Assembly (NCBI GenBank): GCA_018806915.1
Contig: JAGKQI010000064.1
Span: 1,426,001-1,490,000, forward strand
Reading direction: 5' to 3'
Source of the DNA: Phytophthora colocasiae
Taxonomy: Eukaryota; Oomycota; Peronosporomycetes; Peronosporales; Peronosporaceae
DNA: 64,000 nucleotides
Made by a program: the position numbers and the translations under genes. Shown here one piece after another: positions 9,723 through 18,633 of this stretch (positions within the stretch are counted from its first letter, which is position 1; the number at the start of each line of letters is the position of its first letter). Under the pieces are notes generated by a model. The model was not told where the DNA came from. It saw nothing but the letters and a program-made list of their open reading frames with translations, and did no database searches.

Positions 9723-12190
9723 TTACTGCCGACTTTCAACGGGGAACCGCCGGTGCAACCACTTAGCCAGATACCGGAAGACGCCCTCCTTCTCAGGCTC
9801 CTTTTACACCATGTGGAACAGCCCGTCGAACAATTTGAACTCTTTGTCAAAGTTCCCCATCGTAGCGAAGAATTTGATAGCGGCCTGCTGGTCGGAGATG
9901 CCGTCTGCTGAGCCAGCCAGGAAGAGCGTTGGCACCGCGCAGAACGCACTACCAGAGTCTGACACTCGCTTGTCCTCCTGCAGCTGAATCATGGCCTGGA
10001 GTGACTCGTGTCCTGTGCGCGTCGTCATCATATCCATCGACGTCAACGGATCCGCCTTAAACCTCCGCAAAAACTTGGGGTCACGACACAGCAGATCGTG
10101 CTGAACGGCAGGCACCACCTTTGCCGTCGGGATAATTGCTGCGAGCGGCTTAGCCAGCTTTGACTCCGCCCAAAGCAGCGGGTTCCAGGTCACACCGACC
10201 GTAGGAGATCCCCAGACTGCTGCGTGGAACTTGTGTTCACCGGCCAGAACGGTATGCAGGCCGATGAGAGAGCCGAACGATGTACCGGCGATGATCAACG
10301 GCAGTTCAGGCAAAGAGACGATATCCGAACTGCTTTCCCTTCCGTGTGGGTGGCGAGGGTGGTGGTGTTTCCTCCAGTATCGAAGTGCGTCCCTGTAGAT
10401 GGAGCGTTTGGCAAATGTGACGAAGTCATTCGTGTCATCGACCAAGTGGCTGAAGTTGCTGACGTGCGCGCGCGTCTTGTGCTGGTCCAAGTCACTCACG
10501 CCGTGGTTCAGCAGGTCGTACGTGATCACTCCAAAGCCCTCCCGACACAACCGCTCGTACAGTTTGACATTCCGGCGGCAGTGGTCGCCGATGCCGTGCA
10601 AACACAACACAACTCCACGCATAGCCATCTTCTCCGGTGGAAAGAGAGCGAAGTAGAACAGTGTCTGCTTCCGGCGGTTCTGAAACCTACCTTCGTAATG
10701 GCGCAGACGGAGAGGAAGATCAGGTACGCTCATACGAGGCGGTGGCGATTCAAGTGAAGATAAACTTGATGCAGATGCTGAACGTGGCATTGATCCTTCA
10801 CTTCCTGAGGGCTTTGGTGTTTTCTTGGGGAGAAGCGAAGTCGATCGAGAACGCGTTGGGTCTCGCGAACTCAAGAATGGACGGGCTGTCCCCTGCTGTT
10901 GGTCTTTCACTGGTGTGGCAGGTCCCATTAGCTTCGGATTCATTGTCACTGGTGTCTTCGACTCCCGACATGACGCAGGATGCCGCCGCGCCGCACCCAC
11001 ATGGGTCTGTGACATCGGCTTTGGGTTCGACGTCGATCGCTGACGCCTCGTAGGACTTACGTCCCGGAACGCGCGTAACCTACGGTCTTCGTACATTTCG
11101 GTTTCCGACAAGGACGCAAGCGCGTTCGACGACTTTGCACGACGACCTTCTTCTGAACTAGTAGGCGAAACTTCGCGAGACGGCATTCGGCGGCGAACGC
11201 GCTCCCGGTTCGAGGGGTATGCGGGAGGAGGAGAGCTAGGTGTTGAAGACGTCTCCTCTCGGGTGTCTCGCTCAGAGTACGGCTGTCGGAACGGCGGTAG
11301 CATTGACGTCGTCGACGTTGGTTGGCATTTCTCGCGTGAACTCGAGGGCGTTGTGATGTTTTGACGGGATGCAGCTTTGCGGTCGTCATCTTTTGATGGA
11401 TGGAATCCAACTTTGTCGCCGATTTAGAACGCGGCATATTATCCGACGAACTGTACGGCGACGTGGCTGTCCGGTCTGAGGTCTGATGACGGTGAACACG
11501 CTCGCGTTCGTGTCTCGACGACGACTTTGATGGGGGAATGGAAGACGCTTTTGGACGCGTATTGGACCTGGCGTCTGCTTGGCGACGCGGCGGTCTCCGG
11601 TGCTGGTCGTAAACGTCATCTTCCTCTGAAGACGACGAGAAGGAACTGGGCTTCTTCGAGCGCGGCGTGTACTCTGGGTCCGATTGCTTCCGGTACGAAG
11701 ACCGATCGGCATGCGACGCCACCGAACGGGGTTTGCGCGGGTGCGGTCGGTGATGACTTGAACGAGAATCGACGTTTGGGTGCTGACGGGGTGCACCCGG
11801 GGGACTACGGGGTGGACTCCTCGAACCTCCTGCGCTGTGCTGTTCGTACCTCTCGTCCGTCGATGACGGCGCCGTCGACGCAGAGCTGGAAGCTGACCTG
11901 GAATGTGCAGCCGGTTCCGCCATGGAAACGGGTGACTCTGGCGCTTCTAAAGCGTAACCTGTGCTGTTTCTTATGATGCTTTGGCGACACTCCTCGATCG
12001 CCTCCAAGAAGCTGTCGTTGTTAGGTTTGATGTCCTCCGGGTGCTTTTCCTGATCTTTAAGGCGCGACTCGCGCATGTGAGCCGGTTCCTCCACGATGAC
12101 CGACATGGCGAGGTGTTCCCGCGTCCTGGCATTCACCTTCGCATGAAGACGGGCGGCCCTACTGCCCGGCAGCTTTTTGCAGTTGGGCAT
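9723..12190 (-). pseudogene. alpha/beta hydrolase, copy 2, with a frame break and a premature stop
   Basis: The N-terminal frame starts at the ATG at 12190 (MPNCKKLPGS) and runs as an Arg/Ser-rich disordered region to about 11310. The hydrolase domain is in a different frame, open from about 11420 (first ATG 11303) to a TAA at 9806-9804. The domain keeps LHGIGDHC, the nucleophile elbow GTSFGSL, the acid region GSADGISD and the catalytic His (GLFHMV), but the next codon is TAA where copies 1 and 3 have Tyr. The tail then continues in frame after the stop (EPEKEGVF to a normal TAA at 9723), so a single change removed about 26 residues. The frame break near 11310-11420 could instead be an unrecognised intron. 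Carries the same His-rich insert RYWRKHHHPRHPHGR. Confidence 0.7.
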
Positions 12191-12577
12191 CGTGTTCGAC
12201 AATGAGGAGACTGTGGTTGTGTGCGCTGAGCTCAGATGCGAGCGACAGACGACTGGACTTCCACGCGGCCACGCCGAAACCAGGAAGCGGCCATGGACGT
12301 GGGTACGGCACCGATAGCCGGAACCGCAGACACAGCTGAAGTCAGAGGTTTCTCAGTGAGTCAAGGCGGAAAATCCTACGACAAAATAGTAAAAACACAC
12401 GTCGTGGTGTGGTCAACACACAGGACGTGTGCACACCACACATTGCCATTGGTGGATTGCGAGGGAGGATGGGCGGGGTCAAAGACCAGCCATACCACGC
12501 GCCTATCCCGCCCGTCCGCCGCCTTCCATCCATGCTCATTCACCAACTCGCCAGCAAGACCCAAGGACATCTTCACA

Positions 12578-12870
12578 GGCGCGACCTGCCTCGGCACGCT
12601 GCACGGCACGGCGGCGCCCGTGAACACTGACGGAACGGACGACACGGACGACACGGATGAGGGCGCGACCTGCCTCGGCACGCTGCACGGCACGGCGGCG
12701 CCCACAAACACTGGCGGCACGGACGACACGGAGGCCAACACAGGCGGCACGGACGACATGGATGAGGGCGCGACCTGCCTCGGCACGCTGCACGGCACGG
12801 CGGCGCTCACGAACACTGGCGGCACGGACGACATGGCGAACACTGGCGGCACGGAGGTGCACATGTGCTG
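12578..12870. repeat. GC-rich coding-phase minisatellite, about three long units
   Basis: The sequence GCGACCTGCCTCGGCACGCT and what follows recurs at 12581, 12665 and 12770, spacings of 84 and 105 nt, both multiples of three. Smaller ACGGACGACAC-type sub-repeats fill the units. Both strands stay open across it (12236-12895 + and 12376-12951 -), as expected for a minisatellite whose period is a multiple of three. I do not call either frame a gene. Confidence 0.75.
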
Positions 12871-13055
12871 CGTAAGCTTGTGCGGAGCGCGTTGATGGGC
12901 TCCTATGCCTTGTACCGCTCTCGCTGATTGCTCGTGCAGCATACGTGCCACTGTTGTGCCACCTTACTTGCTGCCGTATTCAAGAGGGTAGTCATAGTGG
13001 TAGTTAATGCTGTAGGATTAAGCGAATACATGTAAGTGAAGCTAGTGTTATTAGT

Positions 13056-13187
13056 TCAAACCTCTTTAGCTTCCGCTTCAATAAAGCGTCGTTCAACCTG
13101 CTTGTGCACCTTCGCGCGGTACTTCTTAAACTCAAAGAAGGGCTTGAACGCTGTAGGTGGGGCAGGGTCGACTTGAAGGGTTGCCAT
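13056..13187 (-). CDS. short ORF, 43 residues, uncharacterised
   Basis: ATG at 13187, TGA at 13056. Starts MATLQVDPAPPTAFKPF, then a highly charged helix (KKYRAKVHKQVERRF, EAEAKEV). A stop lies in frame shortly upstream of the ATG, so it is self-contained. Codons are mostly G/C-ending like the large genes nearby, and composition is that of a small soluble or peripheral membrane subunit. It could be a genuine small protein or a terminal exon. No family recognised. Confidence 0.4.
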   Translation of the reverse strand: MATLQVDPAPPTAFKPFFEFKKYRAKVHKQVERRFIEAEAKEV

Positions 13188-13360
13188 CGTGAATGGAAAT
13201 GACAATCCTTAAGCCCGAGGAAGCAGCACGCAATTGGTTTCACTTTAGTTTTTAGTTTATTTTTGTTAGTAGTTTCAATACACTAAAAAGAAGTTTGGCA
13301 TGCGATGCGTATTGAAAGTTACAGCTAACCTGCACAATCTCATCTACAGCTATTCTATGC

Positions 13361-15235
13361 CTACTCCAAGCTTAGCGCATGACCATTATTGCGTGGTCTG
13401 CCAGCAGCTACGCGTCTAGTTGATGGAGCTTGTGGGCGAGGGCGTTTACGGGTCTTTGAACGGTTGACGAGAGTTCGCTTTCCATCCGTGCCTGTGTAGC
13501 TTCTGACTTGCAGTGCAAATAGCACGTGGATGCAAATTGCGAACTTGAAATGGTACTTGCAGCCACACGTTTGCGCACAGACATCTACCTCCCAGCCACC
13601 ATCCGGTTGTCCTTCGACCTCCATGCGGGCGTAGTTAGCACCCATTTGGGCGGAGACTGGGGCATTTTCCTTGCTGCGCCCAATCTCAGGCAGGTACACA
13701 CGAACGCAGCCCCGTGACACCACACGCACAATATTGGGTGTCCGCGATACCAGTAAGAACTCGATGCTTGACCGGCTGGGTGTCATGTCAAGCAGAAGGT
13801 TCCGCTGGCGAAAGTTGCTCACCCGCGATCTCAGCTGTTGCGTCGTCTCAGATGCTTCCTTGAACAGTCGTGGCGTGACAGATTGGTTCCCGCAGCAATC
13901 TGCCAGCAACTGGATAAGAGTACCAATCTTATGTTTCGTCCGAAGGGTGTAGTCACGCTTGATCAGACGGTTGAATTGCTCAACAGGGTTGTTCGTGGTG
14001 GCGTACCCGCTGGGCGTGTGGAAGCACTGCCAGCGCCACGACTCACTTGACACCCATACGTTGTTGAAGTACGACTTGAACCCCGCCAGCAAATCGTCCG
14101 CCTCCCATTTGGCCAGCACAACCTTGACATGATCGTCATATGCTTCTTGACTTGACGCGAAGTGAAGGTCGTAAATGTCAGCAACCACGCGTTCGCATAA
14201 GTGTCGCGGTACAGCTTTTAGCTTCTCATGCACCTTCGCCATCACATGGTAGAAACACATCAAGTATGTGTAGTCCGAGTCAACTCCAAACACTTCATCA
14301 ACAGCATTTTGTTGCGCTACTTCAGCGTCGGCCATGACATACCGTAGGAGCATCTGTTCACCGGTGACCGCGGTAAACATTCGACGAAGCGCACTCAGGG
14401 CCTTGACATACAGCTCTGTCAGCCGCTGAGAAGTGATGAACATTGCCACCGGATGGAACGAGCGACATCGGTCCGACACTCCACATACGATCACAGGATA
14501 CCCAACTTGGTTCAACTTGAAGGTGGCATCCATATGAAACACGAACGAGGCCGGATCGCGAGCTGCATTGCGCAACAGACGCTTTGTCGTCAAGCCCACC
14601 AAAAACGGGTGTTCGTCAGAGCCGTTGCCCACGTCAGGCTTGCCGTGACTATCACGTTGCCACCCAAACGAAAATGGTTTCGTGTCGGACATCCTAGGGT
14701 CATACGCCAGCTGGGATATTTGCTCCAAGATGTCATCATAGTCATCGCTCTTGTGCAGGTTCGTCTTGGCAAAATGGCTGACGAACCACTGGACTTTGCG
14801 CAAGTCAGGGAGAGATTCGTCCGCGATACCGAAGCGACGGCCCATAGCATTGCGAATTCGCGCGGGCTTCATTCCTTCCGTCGCCATTTCCCGGCAGAAT
14901 TCTTTCAGCCGGGGCGTCAGCGTCGGCTTGACCGGATCACGAACCTCAGTCTCGTGCATACCACACTCCTTGAGCGACACACGGTTGAGCTCCGGGCACG
15001 TGAGCACCTTTCCAATCCAGGGACACGCGGCATACGGTGTGGCAGCCCTACATGTTTCCGAGGAGCACCTGAGCAGCTGGTATCGCATCTTATGCGGTCT
15101 TCCTAAGCCGCATGTGCCGTCACAGGGGACCAGTTGGCTCTTGGCAATGACGAACGCCTTCATGTCCTCCATCAACAGATGTGCGTCAGCGACTGCCATG
15201 TTGGTGCAGATGTTCGTCCAGTTAAATTGCGTCAT
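13361..15235 (-). CDS. MULE-type transposase with SWIM zinc finger (copy 1)
   Basis: 624 residues from the ATG at 15235 (MTQFNWTNIC). An N-terminal Cys/His array (residues about 38-94) precedes a MULE DDE domain: first Asp in FHMDATFK (D236), second in YVMADAE (D303), Glu in TTNNPVEQFN (E419). Near the C-terminus is a SWIM finger C-G-C-x(10)-[AI]-C-I-H (about 555-568), then a basic tail. This is the Mutator/FAR1-like family, which cuts and pastes DNA or, when domesticated, regulates transcription. No lesion is visible and no terminal inverted repeats were found in the flanks, so a host-adopted gene is possible. A homologous gene is at 24520-26358. Confidence 0.85.
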   Translation of the reverse strand: MTQFNWTNICTNMAVADAHLLMEDMKAFVIAKSQLVPCDGTCGLGRPHKMRYQLLRCSSETCRAATPYAACPWIGKVLTCPELNRVSLKECGMHETEVRDPVKPTLTPRLKEFCREMATEGMKPARIRNAMGRRFGIADESLPDLRKVQWFVSHFAKTNLHKSDDYDDILEQISQLAYDPRMSDTKPFSFGWQRDSHGKPDVGNGSDEHPFLVGLTTKRLLRNAARDPASFVFHMDATFKLNQVGYPVIVCGVSDRCRSFHPVAMFITSQRLTELYVKALSALRRMFTAVTGEQMLLRYVMADAEVAQQNAVDEVFGVDSDYTYLMCFYHVMAKVHEKLKAVPRHLCERVVADIYDLHFASSQEAYDDHVKVVLAKWEADDLLAGFKSYFNNVWVSSESWRWQCFHTPSGYATTNNPVEQFNRLIKRDYTLRTKHKIGTLIQLLADCCGNQSVTPRLFKEASETTQQLRSRVSNFRQRNLLLDMTPSRSSIEFLLVSRTPNIVRVVSRGCVRVYLPEIGRSKENAPVSAQMGANYARMEVEGQPDGGWEVDVCAQTCGCKYHFKFAICIHVLFALQVRSYTGTDGKRTLVNRSKTRKRPRPQAPSTRRVAAGRPRNNGHALSLE

Positions 15236-15565
15236 GGTTGACGAACAGACTTGGGGGGAGGGCCGGAGAGGGGAGAGGAGTGGTGTGGGGGCAACGTGTT
15301 TTGTTGTTGTGAGCGGAAATCTGCCTAGTGCAACAGCGCATAACGACTTGTTTCATTGGTAGAAATTAGGCTTAAAAACCAACCTTGATAGGCTGGTGTG
15401 CAACCACCTGCATTTGGTGTGATCATTCTCTACAACGGGTGATGCGTGTACACTACGTGTGAACCACACTAATCTAGTGTAAACAAGTGTTGTGTTATCG
15501 CAAGCTTTGTGTGTCACTCCTTTGTCTTGTGTGTTTTTCCTGTTCTGTCAAATCCTACTGCGTCG
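15236..15565. other. intergenic, no supported gene
   Basis: Probable promoter side of the MULE-type gene. It contains G-rich and GTGTG/CACAC-rich runs but no frame with recognisable content. Confidence 0.45.
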
Positions 15566-16270
15566 CGGCGTCCATGGATCGGAAGTCTCTTCCTTGCTTC
15601 CCGACGAGTTCGCGTGGCAGCACCTGGTCGGCCATAGACCCGAGGCAGTCGCCGCTTTGAACGAAGAGCGCATCAGATGTGCTTATGCATTTTGAATGTG
15701 ACAGACACCAGAGACGGAGGACGTCTCAATAAATGCTGGCAAGACGGCGAGGCGAAAGTTTATTGTGTTTGTCCTGCGTGGGAGACGCGCTCGGTTTGCC
15801 AGCAGCAGAGCATACATGTAATCTTCCGTGGCAACGTTATCTTATTAGACTTCTTGTCGCTAACGTGCTCTTCGTGCGTCTCAACAGCTATACCTGGACA
15901 TGTTCTTCAAAGGTAGTTGATAGAAGCACAGCAGTATCTATCTTACCGGTGCGCGCAGTTTTTCAGATCCAGAGTTCCAGTATTTTGAAGCTCAACTTGT
16001 ACGGACATTTCGGATCCCTATGGAGGAAGGACTTCACGCTCACCTGCCGCTGGTCTATCCATTTGTGCTGCAGAACACCAAGTACACCCCGTACACCGCT
16101 CCATTTCATCTCGTATCTAGCAAATCGCTTCGTCCTTGAACCTTGCCAGTACACTGATACTGGGCGCGTTTTGTGCAGGTGCAAGTAACAGCCCCACCGA
16201 GATCCAGGGGCACAACATAGCGTACAGCCTCTACATGTACACGTTCAACACGCACCTGGTCGAACTATAG
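15566..16270 (+). pseudogene. fragment of a spliced gene, four exons, one frame break
   Basis: Four blocks join with consistent phases. Exon A runs to 15817, ending VCQQQSIH before donor GTAATC; exon B 15888-15912 (LYLDMFFK); exon C 15967-16131 (DPEFQYFEAQLVRTFRIP and on); exon D 16179-16270 ending LVEL and TAG. Introns of 70, 54 and 47 nt have GT and CAG ends. Exon A contains a C-x(10)-C-x-C-P-x-W pattern (KCWQDGEAKVYCVCPAW) resembling the end of an EGF-like module. Within exon A the frame changes at the TTTT run near 15690: upstream EERIRCAYAF, downstream LNVTDTRDGG; one missing T explains it. No ATG was found upstream. Family not recognised. Pseudogene, truncated gene or sequencing error in a homopolymer. 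Confidence 0.45.
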
Positions 16271-16412
16271 CAGGAGGTCGTGCAAAATGTTTAGAGTCGA
16301 AACTACACTTGCTTCGAGCATTTTGCCGCAAATACCATCCAAGGTCAACTCCGGTTTCGGTGTTTCTATTGTACTTCTGCTACTTTACCAACCTACAACC
16401 TACACTAGTCCT

Positions 16413-17687
16413 TCATTGCCGCGTCTCGACGGGGAACCTCTGTCTCAGCCAGTGCGCTAGAAACCTGAGCACGTCCTCTTTCTCAGGGTCCTCGTACACG
16501 AGGTGGAACAGGCCGTCGAACAGCTTGAACTCCTTGTCCAGATTGCCCATCGACGCGAAAAACTTGATGGCGGCCTGTTGGTCAGCGATCCCGTCGGCCG
16601 AACCGGCGAGAAAAAGCATCGGCACGGCACAGAACGAGCTGTCTGGGTTCGAGACCCGCTCGTCCTGTTGCAGTCTGATCATGGCTTGTAGAGACTCGTG
16701 GCCGCTTCGAGACGTCAGCATGTCCATACTGGTCAATGGATCTGCTTTGAAGTCCTGCAGGAAAGCTGGATCTCGACACAGCAGCTCGTGATGAACTGCA
16801 GGGACAACCTTAGCCTTAGGGAACAGTGCTGCAAGTGGAACGGCGAGTTTCGACTCGGCCCACAATAGTGGCGTCCAGGTCACACCGATGGTCGGAGAAG
16901 CCCACACGCCCGCGTGGAACTTGTGTCGGCCGCTGAGTACCGTATGCAGTCCGATCAACGAGCCGAATGATGTGCCGGCGATGATCAACGGCAGTTCCGG
17001 AGCAACCACACAAGTTTTGTCTCGCCCGTGCGGGTGGTACGGGTGGTGGTGCTCTCGCCAGTACCTAAGCGCGTCGCTGAAGATGGATTTCTTCGCGAAC
17101 GTGATGAACGCGTTCGTGTCGTCCACAAGAAACCGGAAGTTACCGATATGCGCGCGCGTATTGTGCGCGTCCAAGTCGCTGTCGCCGTGGTTCAGCAGGT
17201 CGTACGAGATAACCCCGAAGCCTTCTTCGCACAGGCGTTCGAACAGCGGGATGTAGCGCCGGCAGTGGTCTCCGATGCCGTGGAGACACAGTACAACGCC
17301 TCGCAAAGCCATTTCCTCCGGCGGAAAGAGACTGAAGTAGTACAGCGACTGTCCTCGTCGGTTCTCGAATCTGCCCTCATACGGGCGCAGGTACGACGGA
17401 ATGTGCTGCAACCGCGACTGTCCCATTGACGACGACGTCGACGATGAGTTGGAGGACGAAGACTTGGACGCCGTCAACGGCGAAAGGTCCGCGGGGGAAG
17501 CCGACGCCAATGCCATCGCGACAACCGACGCCCGACCGGGACCCGACTCGAGCTTCTTCATGTCCGGCCGCTTAACGGGAGGCCGTTTGTGTTGTGACGA
17601 TCGTCGCACAGTTCGCGTCGGCCGGTTGCTGAAGACGTCACTTGCCTGCCGCACTGGCGGAACGGGTTGACCTCGGCAGTTAACCAT
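16413..17687 (-). CDS. alpha/beta hydrolase (monoacylglycerol-lipase-like), copy 3
   Basis: The frame is open from 17951, but the ATG at 17687 (MVNCRGQPVPPV) is preferred: upstream sequence overlaps another minus-strand exon ending at 17894. From there about 424 residues: a short disordered Ser/Arg-rich leader, then the hydrolase domain with LHGIGDHC, elbow GTSFGSL, acid region GSADGIAD and His in GLFHLVYEDP. Full C-terminal tail present (FPVETRQ). The His-rich insert is RYWREHHHPYHPHGR. Intact at all catalytic positions; very similar to copy 2 and a good template for judging its lesions. Likely a lipid esterase; substrate unknown. Confidence 0.85.
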   Translation of the reverse strand: MVNCRGQPVPPVRQASDVFSNRPTRTVRRSSQHKRPPVKRPDMKKLESGPGRASVVAMALASASPADLSPLTASKSSSSNSSSTSSSMGQSRLQHIPSYLRPYEGRFENRRGQSLYYFSLFPPEEMALRGVVLCLHGIGDHCRRYIPLFERLCEEGFGVISYDLLNHGDSDLDAHNTRAHIGNFRFLVDDTNAFITFAKKSIFSDALRYWREHHHPYHPHGRDKTCVVAPELPLIIAGTSFGSLIGLHTVLSGRHKFHAGVWASPTIGVTWTPLLWAESKLAVPLAALFPKAKVVPAVHHELLCRDPAFLQDFKADPLTSMDMLTSRSGHESLQAMIRLQQDERVSNPDSSFCAVPMLFLAGSADGIADQQAAIKFFASMGNLDKEFKLFDGLFHLVYEDPEKEDVLRFLAHWLRQRFPVETRQ

Positions 17688-17893
17688 TTTTTCGCGAATG
17701 AAGGCTTGGAGCTTCAGCTTTGTGGACGCTACCGGTACTCGTGTGCCTTCTGTATCCGCTCGCCGGCCACCGACTTGGAAGATGCAGTCGCCAGAGAGCG
17801 AGCGCTGCGTCGAGCAGCCATTTCCAAAGCTCACCGACATGAGGCCCCGGCTACGCTTTCGATCGTGGGATGCCGGGCAATGCCCGGCGGGCA

Positions 17894-18371
17894 TCAACGG
17901 TGAGGTGACGCAAGCGATTTGACCGAGGAAAAGCTTGCTGCTTCTTGCCAATGTAAGGCGGGCATTGAACGCATTCCTTCCTGGCGTGGTTCAGATGTAT
18001 CCGGGGGTCTGAAAAAGTTGTGCCCATACAAATATCAAATATAAGTGTAAGCCATGTCAACTTATTAATTTCGCGCTGCAGATGCACCTTGGTAGCCGGA
18101 CCACATGGGTCGCCAATGTGTGGACTTCGCACGGTGGAAGCCTCTGAGTCAACTGGCTGTGCATACGGACAACCATCAAGTTGCTGTCAGCGCAGTCGCC
18201 AAGCATCTTGGCCATCGAACGAGAGTTCCTCTTGTCGATGGGGAAGATCCCGCTGATCCGGCTCCGATCCAGATCCAGATCCAGAATCGCTTCGCCAGTG
18301 GGTGTGCCATGCACATGTATAGGTGGCGAATCGCCACCTATACATGTGCATGGCACAGTCATCCTTTGCCA
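17894..18371 (-). pseudogene. 3' part of a minus-strand gene split by the Copia element
   Basis: A minus-strand frame reads toward lower coordinates as RSRISGIFPIDKRNSRS, MAKMLGDCADSNLMVVRM, then RLPPCEVHTLATHVVRLP. It can be spliced over a 79-nt intron (18087-18009, GTGCAT to TTTTTCAG) to a terminal exon with stop at 17894. On the other side of the Copia element, 23633-23485 continues upstream in an open frame (LSKDVNHAELDNAGLEVAF, VRLFARLEALSSHWG), and joining across one target-site copy keeps it open. A 55-bp hairpin (18303-18357) lies inside and may belong to an intron. No family recognised. Confidence 0.35.
18303..18357. repeat. perfect hairpin, 27-bp arms around one base
   Basis: TGTGCCATGCACATGTATAG-type arm and its exact reverse complement meet at position 18330. 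The structure lies 20 bp from the 5' LTR of the Copia element. Confidence 0.9.
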
Positions 18372-18377
18372 TTCCCC

Positions 18378-18586
18378 TGTTGGATTTCAGCGTGAACATG
18401 TGTACATGTACTAGCACTCTTCAAGATGGGACCATAGTGTTGCAGTTGAGGAGGACTTGGGTTAACTCGTAGCTAGCTGAGGTTTTCGTCCAGACCAACC
18501 GTTGTTGCGGTGGTCATGGTTTTCCCTCATCGTAAGAAGGACCAAGTTGGTCTTTCACAATTCAACATTCTCTACAAAAACCAACA
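18378..18586 (+). repeat. 5' LTR of Copia element 1
   Basis: 209 bp, TG...CA ends, same sequence as 23271-23479 by eye. Confidence 0.9.
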
Positions 18587-18633
18587 GGTTATTGGCCCAA
18601 GCTTCCTCTTCCGACCTTGCTATCAGTTTCATC

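Noticed and set aside
12376..12951. 191-codon minus-strand frame
   Set aside because: Explained by the phase-keeping minisatellite; no domain.
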